64,000 nt of DNA. It comes from Xiphias gladius. Its lineage: Eukaryota; Chordata; Actinopteri; Istiophoriformes; Xiphiidae. This document shows positions 13,359 to 46,335 of this stretch, piece after piece. Under the pieces are notes generated by a model. That model was not told the DNA's origin and did no database searches. It saw nothing but the letters and a program-made list of their open reading frames with translations. The stretch covers positions 15,198,105 through 15,262,104 of the forward strand of contig NC_053404.1 of assembly GCF_016859285.1 (NCBI RefSeq). Reading direction: 5' to 3'. Made by a program: the position numbers and the translations under genes. How positions within the stretch are numbered: the stretch's first letter is position 1; every line of letters starts with the position of its first letter.

Positions 13359-13899
13359 TGAGATATCTCTGCCAGATACTCGTGTTTTCAACGTTGTCCA
13401 AAGATGTATTTTCAGATGATATTTGAACACATGTTGCCTCGGAGACTTCCACGTCACGGATCCCCAGACACAACCACTTGAGGCCATTTTACTCTATTTT
13501 GATAAGACTGTGTTTTATCTGGCTTCATATGAGCAGATGTTTCTTGTTCTTGTTCATCAGTTTAACTACATTTAACTATGAGCATCTAAAAGTGCCCAGG
13601 ATTAAACTTGAGTACACCTGAGATATGCTAGAGCGCATTCAAATAAAGTGAAAATGTACTATTGCTGATTTTACTGGGAATCCCTCCATGCCCTACAAGC
13701 AAGGAACCCCGGGGGGTCCCCGCAACCCACTTTGACAAACGCCGCTTCAATCTCGCATCGCTTTTGGAAACACAAGCGAGCCGGTGTGCATCGATGTTTT
13801 CCTTTGCAAACTAAAACTCCAACAAATTAAGTCGCATGTTCATCAGCACAGATGAATTATTGGGAGTATCCGAGAGCATGCACAGGATTTAAATCAGGC

Positions 13900-14475
13900 T
13901 TCTCCTCCGTTGGTCCAGGACTCTTTCCCTTTACTCAGGCGAGGATGGGCGTTTGTGGACTGCGCTGGAGTCTGCGTCACGTGGCCTGGTTTCTGCCATC
14001 CCATTGGTCCAAGGCACGTGTCTGGGAGGACGGTGGGAAAACGTCACTCGGGGGGCTCGCATTGAAAATAAGAACAAAACTCCAGAGTGAGAGTATTAGA
14101 GCATCAGTTTAGGAGCCTCTTTATTTACCCTTAGTTTAGTTTAGGTGTAGGCACTACCGAGCACACTGAAATCGGATAACATTAAATCGGATGGTGCGCA
14201 AATGGCACACGTTTTAGCTCTACGATTTCAGTTGTAACCCGAGATTGAGGAAATATATGTCAAAAAGTATGCTTTTCACAGAGGACCCTACCGCAAGGCT
14301 TTGCATGGTGTCCAAGGCACTCACTAGTATTTGAGTTTTTTTTTTTTTTTTAATTTATTTTACGCGTGCAGGTTTATTTTGCAATTTAATTTCCCCGAAG
14401 TTCTTTGCGAATTTTATTGCGGCGGAAAGAGCGATAAAGGGGTTAAAGAGAGTAAAGCGGGGAAAGTGAATCAGT
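13900..14475 (+). promoter_or_regulatory. en2: en2 proximal promoter and 5' UTR
   Basis: Two CACGTG E-boxes (13979 and 14013) flank an inverted CCAAT box (CCATTGG near 14000), about 460-500 bases before the start codon. A TTTATTT stretch at 14121-14127 is the nearest TATA-like element. The GC-balanced leader from about 14390 to 14475 has no upstream ATG close to the start codon. The exact transcription start cannot be read from sequence alone. Confidence 0.5.
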
Positions 14476-14962
14476 ATGGAAGAAAATGATAGCGGCAACA
14501 GAGACGTGGTGGAGCGGCAGGAGTCGGCGGATGAATCGAACAGAGCCATCCTTCCCCTGTTACAGGCGCCGGGGAACCTGCAGATCCCTCACCGGGTCAC
14601 CAATTTCTTCATCGACAACATCCTGCGGCCGGATTTCGGGAAGAGAAAGGACGGGGGCGCAAACCGCGAAGAGAGTAGCCTGGCGTCGCGGGAGAGCCAC
14701 GACAGCCCCGCCGCCCCTCAGACCGAGCCGGTGGGGAGCACGGTGCCGACGGAGGGGACCTCCACTCCACACACGGTTACCGGGGCCAAGAAGCCCGCTA
14801 TAGCCGCCGAGGAGCCCCTGAAACCCCGCGGGGAGAACGGAGACCAGTGCCTAAGCTCAGACTCAGACAGTTCCCAAGCCAGCTCAACCCCAGCCGTGTC
14901 TCAGCCCATGCTGTGGCCAGCCTGGGTCTACTGCACCAGATACTCGGACAGGCCTTCTTCAG
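14476..14962 (+). CDS. en2: en2 coding exon 1
   Basis: Starts at the MEEN methionine and ends at the donor TTCAG|GTTGGT in phase 1, just after the EH2 tail (SDRPSS). It encodes EH1 and EH2. Open-frame sequence beyond 14962 is intron read-through and not protein. Confidence 0.96.
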
Positions 14963-16279
14963 GTTGGTGGCGCCGTGCATGCGTTTTACTATACCGTATT
15001 CTCGGTAACCTGAAATACCCCGTAACACTGACCCCGAATGCCTTGACCGACTTCTGCCGAGTAGAGTGGCGCGAACCGTGCAGTGCACCGCAAACTGAGA
15101 ATTAACCAAATGTAAATCTATCGATATATATATACATTATATATATTATATAGAGATATATTAGTGAATGCAAAACACAAATCCAGTGGTCGCCTGCATG
15201 AACAACATGGCCCTTTGCAATGCAGAAAAAAAACATACAAAAATGAAATAAAAATGTAGCTTTTCGGCGAGAGCAGGCCCATTTTTAAATGCTGACGAGA
15301 AAGAAAATATTTCGTTTAAAGCAGCAACAAATTGTAAAATCGTTATATTTCAATTGCTCGCCAAAATACATCAAAACATTAAAAAACGGCCAATTTTTAT
15401 GGAATTATTACGCACGGTTTTTCGTCGCTAAAAGGATTCCACTCAGGCAGTCGTCTTGCACATTTTCATGGGTTATGAATATGATTGCTGATACTGGGGT
15501 CCTGCATGTAGTAAACGTAGGCGCGCTGACAGGCTTTTCATGTCTTCCAGAGAATCTGCAGGTCTGCAGAATATTATTTGGTGCGCTCGTCGTGGCTGTT
15601 TTGCTCCTTGGTAGCATTAGACGAGTTGTGTTTGGGATGAATTAAAAATTCATGTTTTCACAATGGACGCTCCCACTAGCACATGCATATCCTGGACAGT
15701 AGTCCGCTTTTTGGTATTATTTCTAATCTGTATTTATAAGAATACGCTGGCTACCTTCCAGCCTGCAGCAGGGTTTATATCTAGTGTATTTAAAAAATAT
15801 ATATATTTTTTTGTTTCCATCAAAAGTGGAGTACAACTTGTTCTCATGCATTATGTAACGCTGTATGGAGTGGCGTAGGCGACTACTACGAGTTGTAGAG
15901 CAGCATAGTTTTTATATGGGCTGCTTGAAAATAAAATAAATAAATAAAGACACGGACAAGCTGATTGATCAGTAAAAAGGTTCGGCCTGTATTAAATCGT
16001 TTTAATGTTTTTTTTTCAGTTTGGAGGAGGGAACCAAACACTTAGCCCAGAAGCTCCACCAAACAGGCCTCTATCCAGATAGAAAATTAATGTGTATCTA
16101 ATGTGTGCTGCTCAAATTCTGTTCACGTTTGCCCCATTGAGGAGCTTTTCAAGTGGCCCACAAAAGCAAAAAATGCAAAGCGACAGTATGGAAATTGATC
16201 CTGTTTTTCAACTCACCTGCAGCAACAGTGTGGCTGTGTCACTGATGTTTTTCCAGTGTTGTCCTGTTGACTAATAATT

Positions 16280-16321
<42 letters not shown>

Positions 16322-17256
16322 ATGTGTGATGTGTGCCTATGCGCGTGCAAGCGAAGAAGGGGGATAGAAACAGGGAGGGAGGGGAGGTTTTGCTTCTTGG
16401 ATGTTTTCTCCTGTGGACGTGTCAACATTTTACAATCAGTTCTTGTCGCTCTCTCTTTTTTTTAAATCCATTTGTCCAAAATGTTTTGAGGCACCAAAGA
16501 AAGTTATATTTCTGATTTTTTTTTTCCCCAAACAAAAAAGCTTCTAAAGACATAGTAATCTAATGGCAACAGATGTCTGAAAAACTATTTGTTTACTTAT
16601 TTCTCAATTTTGGTCGTTGAAACAAGTTTTAAAATGTATATTTTCTTATCAAATAAATATAGCAGTTGCGTAAAGTGTAATTTGTATGCACTATCCTAAT
16701 GCAAAGCAGCAGAACAATATACTATGTTTATGTTGATGGAGTATTTTAATGGAAAAACCTAAAAATGTATCGCTCTTTGATATATAAAGTTTTTATTGAG
16801 CCGTTTCTCTGGTTATCGCCCATGCAAAAGTTTAGCTATCTAATAATTTATGCCCATATTCATGACCATGTTTTGACACTGACAAACCAATGCATCTGTG
16901 TCTATGACCCCCATCCCCAAATCCCCTCCACTACAGGGCCAAGATCTCGCAAACCAAAGAAGAAATCGACCAGCAAGGAGGACAAGCGACCACGGACGGC
17001 CTTCACAGCAGAACAGCTGCAAAGACTAAAATCGGAGTTTCAGACAAATCGGTATCTGACCGAGCAGAGGCGGCAGAACCTGGCGCAGGAACTGGGCCTG
17101 AACGAGTCCCAGATCAAGATCTGGTTTCAGAACAAGAGGGCCAAAATCAAGAAGGCCAGCGGCACTAAAAACAGTCTGGCCTTGCACCTGATGGCACAGG
17201 GACTGTACAATCACGCCACCGTCACGTCGAAAGACGAAAAATCAGACAGCGATTGA
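14476..17256 (+). CDS. en2: Engrailed-2 homeobox protein (two exons)
   Basis: En2 is a nuclear homeodomain transcription factor, mainly a repressor, that maintains the midbrain-hindbrain boundary and patterns tectum and cerebellum. The spliced frame joins 14476-14962 to 16937-17256 and gives 268 residues, the usual length for fish En2. Domains seen in order: EH1 Groucho-binding motif [14 protein letters not shown] (about 42-55); an acidic/serine linker; EH2 Pbx-binding hexapeptide region [14 protein letters not shown] (147-160); EH3 [10 protein letters not shown] (163-172), which straddles the intron; the homeodomain (about 176-235) with helix 3 [15 protein letters not shown]; and EH5 [14 protein letters not shown] downstream. 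The intron position between EH2 and EH3 is the conserved engrailed position. The ATG begins MEEN as in other En2 proteins. Nothing is broken. Linkage to rbm33 suggests the en2a paralogue, but this is inference. Confidence 0.97.
14963..16936 (+). other. en2: en2 intron
   Basis: A 1,974-base GT-AG intron, with acceptor CACTACAG at 16929-16936. It is AT-rich, with a TC/TG microsatellite at 16284-16330. The 15410-15640 part is more complex and could hold regulatory sequence. No coding exon is seen in it. Confidence 0.9.
16284..16330. repeat. (TC)n-(TG)n microsatellite in en2 intron
   Basis: About fourteen TC units pass into a few TG units and then a GATGTGT repeat, read directly. Confidence 0.9.
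16937..17256 (+). CDS. en2: en2 coding exon 2 (homeodomain)
   Basis: Begins after CTACAG, completing the split glycine of the EH3 motif, and ends at TGA 17254-17256. It encodes EH3, the whole homeodomain and EH5, then a short acidic tail ending EKSDSD. The homeodomain keeps the recognition-helix Gln50 ([11 protein letters not shown]). Confidence 0.97.
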
Positions 17257-19235
17257 TTTCCAGAGAAGTAACAGCAGCCTCCTGACGAAAAAGAACCTAT
17301 AGTAATCCTATATAGTTTGTCTATAGAGATATCACAGCAAAGCTCTACCTACAGGAATATTTAATGACACCACAGCAGACAAAAATACCAGAAAGTACTA
17401 TACTAAATGCTGACCCACTATAGATATACAACGGGTCCAGGATACCATAAGAAATAAAAACAACAACAAAAAAAAAACGACAAATGAACATTAAGGTGAC
17501 TGGACTACTAAGAGTTCCTAAAGGAATATTTAATGATCTCTATAGGTTTCTATAGGAGTATTATAGTGGTTTTTCGTTACATGGGAGGTTTAATAAAGCC
17601 TACAATGCAATAATTTCATCGAATAAAGGGCCAGTGTATAGAGTATACCAGCATAAATTGTTTTAAAAAAAATAAGAGAGAGATATTTCTGCAATATCAC
17701 GTCTATAAAAGATGTTGTATAAAGGTATGTTTTCATTGTTTGTCGACCCCCCCCCCCGGTACAAATGCTTACACCCCCTTCGTTTTTATATAGGCCTACT
17801 GCTATCCATGATTGTCATCATTTTACATTTAACTGGCACTTGACGTTTCGATCTGTCAGTGAAGTGAACAAACTTAAGTCCAAAGAATATTTTTCTGCTG
17901 CATCCAGGCTACTGTGAATTTAAATAAATGCTAACACGATTTTTATTTCCATGCTTGTTGGTCTCCTTGGTTGTGTTTGATGTAAAATGGACAGGGGAAG
18001 GTGTTTTTGAGTGTCAGTCGCAGAGCTAATTGGGCAGACAATGAATTTTGATACGTTTTTTAAAAAGAAATTCACAGGAGCAGTTTATTATCATAAGTGA
18101 CCGAGAGAGGTAGCGATTTTTTCTAACACGCCACTTCACTAAAATGCTGACTTAAGCCTTGTTTATATGTATGTGGTCGTCTCATAGCCTTTAAACAACC
18201 ATCATGCGCGTATTCCCTTCGTTATACCAATGCATCAGTGCAGCTATTATAGTTTTAAATAGCAATATAAATCTTTTTTTTTTGTAGCTAAATGAGTTCA
18301 AGGCTATGATGCTGCCTATAAAGTCACAGAAACAACTCTGTAGCATAAAGACAATGATGACAACCATTTTGCGCACTCGAGTATAGACTATAAATGCAGG
18401 TTATTGGATGTTCTCGTTAAATCTTTCTCTATATACATTTTTATTACATATCCATATATCACAAAAGAAGGCAAATCCGTCAGTGACTGTATTACAAATG
18501 TTGGAAATCTCTTATCGTTGTTGAAAGGACTTCATATGTGTATTTATATAGATTATATTGAGAAAAAAATCTATCCAATGACCAGTGTTGCTTTAGAGTA
18601 GATATCTGAGGTGTTTACACTGCTTGTTTATCTTGCAATAACTTCTTTTTGGTTTCTTTTTTTGTGAATGAAAAATAGTTTATGGGGCCTTTGCATGAAA
18701 GCTGCAATTTGTTGTACTTGGGCAAATAACTGTGTTTATAAACTTTGGTCTTTATCGACGAAAGTGTGATCGAGCTAAGTTTTAGACTGTATCCATACCA
18801 AATTGTGGACTTTTTGCCTTTCAAAGTGTTTTTGTTGTGTATCTGCAAAAAGTGTGTGTGAATTAAAATCCACCAAACAGAAACACACTTTGCCTTAAAG
18901 TTCAAGTGTGAACTTTTTATGAAACAGAACTGTGCCGAATCAGAGAAGCAGTATTACTTCAAATGCAGACTATTCAAGTTTAATGCCTTTATGAAAACTG
19001 CTGGTACGACATTATGAATTTACTCATCAGCGTATATCTATCTATATATGAACATGTTTAAATAAAATTACAACACAGAGTTGTAGAATACAATGCTATT
19101 TTTTATTTTATGTTGGAAGTATTCTTTGGTATAAATGTACATAATTTGTATCATGTATTAATTTGTGTAATTAACTGCCTCCTGAAAACTGCAAAAGAAG
19201 AGTAAATAAAGCTTGAAGATTATACACAAACAAGT
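17257..19235 (+). other. en2: en2 3' UTR
   Basis: About 2 kb of AU-rich sequence between the stop codon and the AATAAA at 19205-19210. It carries two copies of AGGAATATTTAATGA (17353-17367 and 17522-17536), numerous CTATAG/CTATA motifs between 17296 and 17560, and a Pumilio-type TGTACATA at 19136-19143. Earlier AATAAA copies near 17923 and 19059 could act as alternative sites. The long regulated tail fits other En2 genes. Confidence 0.65.
19205..19210 (+). terminator. en2: en2 poly(A) signal (candidate)
   Basis: Canonical AATAAA on the plus strand about 1.95 kb after the en2 stop. Cleavage would fall near 19225-19235, almost touching the tail of the opposite-strand gene. Confidence 0.5.
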
Positions 19236-19245
19236 TTCTGGCATG

Positions 19246-19641
19246 TTTATATGAAGCAGGGGGTTCATTTATTACTCTAAAAATGCAGAAAAAAAATAAC
19301 CGAGGCCTGGCCAAAGCAGTAAATGTGACCTTCAATCAATGTTCTGCCAAAAAAAAACAAAAAAAAAACAAAAAAAACCCTTGCATTACTGGCCAAAATT
19401 GTCTAGAAGAGAAATAGATAAAATAATAGTTTTAAACAAATGTTGCCAGATTTCAAATATTCACAAATTAAATCACAAACATTTTTAATTTGCAGAGCAT
19501 AACAAACACCCCCTCATTCTTTGGGCAGTCCAGGATCAGATTCATAGAGGATCAAATTCACTGGTTTTGATATAAAAACATTCGCAAAAGCATCCAACAT
19601 TATGCAAGGGAAAGCCTTGAACAATTCCTAGGCATGTTTCC
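19246..19641 (-). other. 3' UTR of the minus-strand gene
   Basis: Sequence from the stop at 19642 to the minus-strand AATAAA at 19268-19273, AT-rich with poly-A/poly-T runs near 19350-19377. No other feature is seen. Confidence 0.45.
19268..19273 (-). terminator. Poly(A) signal of the minus-strand gene
   Basis: TTTATT on the plus strand reads AATAAA on the minus strand, 369 bases past the minus-strand stop at 19642. Cleavage would fall near 19245-19255, tail to tail with en2. Confidence 0.5.
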
Positions 19642-42192
<22,551 letters not shown>

Positions 42193-42320
42193 AGTGACAC
42201 CGCGAGTAGCCAATGGCAAAGGGGAGCCGAGTCTAGCATCCAATCACAATGGCCGATAAGAACAAGCCCCCGCCCCTCCTCCTCCTCACCCGTCTGTTGA
42301 CAGTGCACTGAATAAAACAA
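42193..42320 (-). promoter_or_regulatory. CpG-type promoter of the minus-strand gene
   Basis: A GC box (CCCCCGCCCCTCC on the plus strand, 42267-42279) and two CCAAT boxes (42210-42214 and 42240-42244) lie within 90 bases upstream of the strong-Kozak ATG at 42192. There is no TATA. CpG dinucleotides are enriched from about 42120 to 42280. This is the pattern of a housekeeping-type vertebrate promoter. Transcription start is expected near 42200-42240. Confidence 0.55.
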
Positions 42321-45300
42321 CAGTCTGAGTTAAGCAGTTCATTGCGCTGAGATGTGGGTCACTGACTGCAGCCTATTCATTCTGGTAAAATGGCAGAGAT
42401 GCATGGTCTTATGTATTACACAGAAATCACATCATATATAATTACCTCAGAAATGTACCTAAATTATCAAATTAACTGTACACTACAGGGCCTCGATGTG
42501 ATGAACTACTGTGATCATTATCTACCCTTTTGACTTGCTTTTTAAATCTATGCAGTATTATATACTATATAAAAGCCTATAAATATGACCTCAGGTTATA
42601 AAATGTTCAGATTTTCCTATGGCCCTGTAACTGTTGGCATTTGTATTCAAATGGAGAGCACCATGTACAGTTTTAGTGATACTCTATACGCTACAGCCAT
42701 TGTGGCAATACATGCAATACTTTTGTTTCACATTGCTACATACAGTTGACTGCAATTCCTGCAATGGTCCTATGAATATCACTGATGCCTGCTGCCCAGG
42801 TGTCTATTTATGTGTGGGAATAGTAAAAAAAAAAAAACAAAAAAGACCAACAACAACAAAAAACAAAACAAAACACACATATAAATACAAAAATTATTTA
42901 TTTTAAATGTGTATTCTAGTTTATTTGATTGATAGCTAGATAGATAGATAGATAATATACTAAAATAGAATACATGTAGTATGACTGTATTCTTAAGCAT
43001 GAATATGTTTTAATATTGATTGCACAAGGATAGTGCTCAGAAATATATTGTAAACTAGTAGTACAAGTCAAATAGATAATGCTATATGGTAAACATATAC
43101 TGTATATTAAGGTGTAGGAGTTTCTGTGGATATTAAAATAGAATAACTGGTTCCTCTGCATAAAAGATGCCCAAAATTGAAGCTCAAATCCCTAACTAGT
43201 GTCCAATGAAAGATATGGAATTCAAACCCCAGTCTCCCATGTGGGATTGAACCAGACCCTTACAAACCTGCCAAAAGCAAATCTTCCTGTTGGAGTATAT
43301 TAAGCTAATAGGTCTTGGGTATGGCCACATGGTAATACATTCCTTTGACCTGCCCTCACTGTAAAAACTGCTCCAACTTGGACTCAAAATTAGTCTCAGA
43401 AGGTCTCAGAGAGAGTTAGTCCGCAGCTAAACACAGTACATAACAATTAAAAAAATTAACAGATTAAATTTATTTAATTTAAAAAATAATTTATTGCAGG
43501 CATACATACTCCTACTCCACAGCTCTGGTATCACTTTTCTCGAGACAGTTGCTGAGCCTTATGAATTGACAGCAAAAATGTATTGTCTCACACAAAACAA
43601 CTTCCAAGTTGGCATTTAAATTCTGTCAAAGTCTACACAAGGCATACAGACAAGTTTGTTGTAAAGAACCTCTGTCCTTTGGATGGAAAATAACAAGTCT
43701 TGTCTCCTTCAGCTTTGCACCCTTTAATTTGCATTGTTATGGAAAACCGCTGGATTTGGGTAGGGCACAGAATCATTGAGGTCACTATAATAGAGTGTGA
43801 CAGCTCTCCTTTTCACATCTATTTGGAAGTAAAATCAAAATTCCTGGGAAAGTGAATCCAGGGAGCAAAGATATATCTCATACAGCTTTGGAAACAGCTG
43901 TTTAGAGTGAATATTTAGTAAATTGTGGAATACATATTGAGTTGAACTGCACCTGCATTCACTTCAAGCAGAAAAACTGGATACATGAGCTTGTGCATGT
44001 ACATACAACATGAAAAATGTGAGTTTGGGAGGCTGAAACCTCAGGATTTTAGAACGTTTAGAAAACACGTTATAAAAAAGCAGCAGCACTGGACCCTTGC
44101 CATTTTTAATTTGTGTTTTAACTTTACACTATTGTAAACCTTGAATGCAGCAGTAACTGCACCTGACATACAAGGGAGTGTCTGGGAGCTTGCAATACTC
44201 TGGTTAAATTGCATTTTATGTAACTTTAAAAGTGAAAAGGAAAACATTTGTCAACTCAACATCTTGCTTGTACAGTCCTCACAATTCATTATAATTCACA
44301 GACTGTCTTTCACTAGGAAAGTCTCTTTACGCTTTCTCAAATTAAAAACAGGCTGATCCCCTCCATCGCCCTGGCTTTCAGATATTGACCTTGTGGTGCT
44401 ACCAAATAGCTTCTTCCTCACTGCGGGACCCCATAATGAGCCAATACAATGAGGCTTCAGTTCACTGCTCACCTCTCTTTGGTGTCTCTCGGGGTCTTTG
44501 TCGACGTTTGTCAGCCCAGGAGGAATTTGGGGGGGTTAGAATTCTGCTGTAGTCAAGCTGTAGAGTCAGACAACAACTCTGACTCCCAGACCTATGCACG
44601 ACAGAGGAAAAAATTTGGTCAGAGATAAAAAGGCTTGACCTTACAGGCAAGAAAAATCAAAGGAGTGACTTGAATAAAGATTAACCAGCATTTTGAAATT
44701 CTGCCAAAGTGATGAAGATTTGAAAAGGGCAAGCATTTATACATACAGCATCTTTACTGTAGCACAAAAGATGGAAACCGAGAGTGGTCACATTTTTAAA
44801 CTTTGACCAAGTTTCAGGGTTTGATTAATGCAATGATCTGTTGTGCTATTAAACCTGCCTCCAATGGTAAAGAAAGGTGGGACCAGTTAGAATGAGTTAA
44901 GTTCTGTCCACAGAGATGTGCCAAACTCATGTCACCTTCAGACAACTCAACACAAAATCTTACTGCTAAGCAGATCAGAAACCCCGTTCTAGGAACAATC
45001 TACAGTATGTGTCATCTATGAATCCTGATCACTTGATAATGATCCCAAGCCAATACTGTACAGAGCTGAATAAGGCAGAACTAGCTATAATTCTTCCACG
45101 AAAGATGGAAATGTCATTGCTAACATGTGTGCAAAGCCTGTACCTCTAAATCAAGTCATAATATTACCAGCATCCATCATATGAGAATAATTTTTTGATC
45201 TGATCTTGTATTTTATCTATGACCAACTTTGTCAATATTTCAGTTTCTCTTGAAATTCTGTAACAGCAACTGCACATTTCATACATATTGTTAAACACAG

Positions 45301-45960
45301 ACTAGAATGATATAAAAATATATTAGGAAAATTCTGTTATGATATCCTTGTACCACTGTGTTTACGTAGCCTATGCACTTCAGTTCTAATTCTTTACCTC
45401 CTTAAAATAAACAGGAACATAACTTATGACAGTGCAGTTTCTAGTCTGTTCAACAGAATGTCCATTGTAACATATCAAGAAGAAAATATAAATACCTTTT
45501 CATGCACAGTTCTCAGCAGAAGGCCAGTATTACACATGTAATCATTTGGAATAATTATCTTTGATCATTAACAAGTAGAACAAAGAAAAAAATGTAATAT
45601 ACAGATGGCTGTCAAACTAATGGTGGAAATCATTAGGTTTTCTATGATCGTTGTTTCATTATCCTGTAGGAAGCCACTAACTGTACCTACTATTACAACT
45701 ATGGCCGGTTTGGCCATGCCAAACTTGAGTGAAAGGCATATGTTTAGAAAAGTACTGTGTTCCAATTCAGCCCAGATTTGTTAAGAAAGAAACTCATTAA
45801 ATATATTAAATCTATTCATATATACTCATTGCCTACATATAGGTCTACTAGAATTCCTATACGGTTAAAGGATGTACCCTCTATAGATCTTTGTATCTTG
45901 ATAAACTTAGCATGTTAATGAGGCCCCTTTATGGAAGCAAACATATTTTCCAAATCAAAC
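42321..45960. other. Intergenic region between divergent genes
   Basis: 3.6 kb, AT-rich, with a GATA microsatellite (42931-42954) and A-runs near 42827. A minus-strand segment at 44474-44592 looks like an exon by its splice signals but connects to nothing (see findings). No other feature is supported. Confidence 0.5.
42931..42954. repeat. (GATA)n short microsatellite
   Basis: Six GATA-like units with one GCTA interruption, read directly. Confidence 0.85.
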
Positions 45961-45994
45961 ACCTGTAATGAACCACGTGCAGTTGTGGAGGGAA

Positions 45995-46038
45995 GATACT
46001 TGCCAGATACTTGCCAGATACTTGCCAGATACTTGCCA
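45995..46038. repeat. Four perfect 11-bp tandem repeats
   Basis: The unit GATACTTGCCA occurs four times without mismatch, immediately after a CACGTG E-box (45974-45979) and about 280-320 bases before the rbm33 start codon. Confidence 0.95.
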
Positions 46039-46059
46039 GATTCATAATGATCAGCCTGT

Positions 46060-46316
46060 GTATCTACCTAATCTGTCAGGCAGCTCCCGCTTGTCCAGCA
46101 AAAACCGATCGGGGGAGCTGGTGTTTCCAACCCACAATGCATCATCGCAGTAACCACAACTCTGCCATGTTTGTACTCCGGTCGTTTTTGGAAATCACTG
46201 GCGCAAAGAAACTGTTCGGTTACTAGTCCCACTTTTTGTCCTACGGGTGAAATACTAAATATTAAATGCAATCACCACTTTCGTAGTCAGACTCTAAGCG
46301 GGACGCGCAGTGCACC
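46060..46316 (+). promoter_or_regulatory. rbm33: rbm33 promoter and 5' UTR
   Basis: Contains CCCACAATGCAT at 46131-46142, a form of the ZNF143/SBS-type promoter element common in vertebrate housekeeping promoters, with scattered CpGs and no TATA. The start codon context is CACCATGT. The transcription start probably lies between about 46150 and 46290. Confidence 0.5.
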
Positions 46317-46335
46317 ATGTCAGCCAACGCTCAGG
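46317..46335 (+). CDS. rbm33: rbm33 exon 1 (coding part)
   Basis: Codes MSANAQ and the first base of an Asp codon. Donor CAGG|GTGAGT, phase 1. A short coding first exon followed by a 3.2-kb intron. Confidence 0.85.

Noticed and set aside
14963..15105. Continuation of the en2 exon 1 frame to 209 aa
   Set aside because: Intron read-through past the conserved engrailed donor; the EH3 motif is supplied by exon 2.
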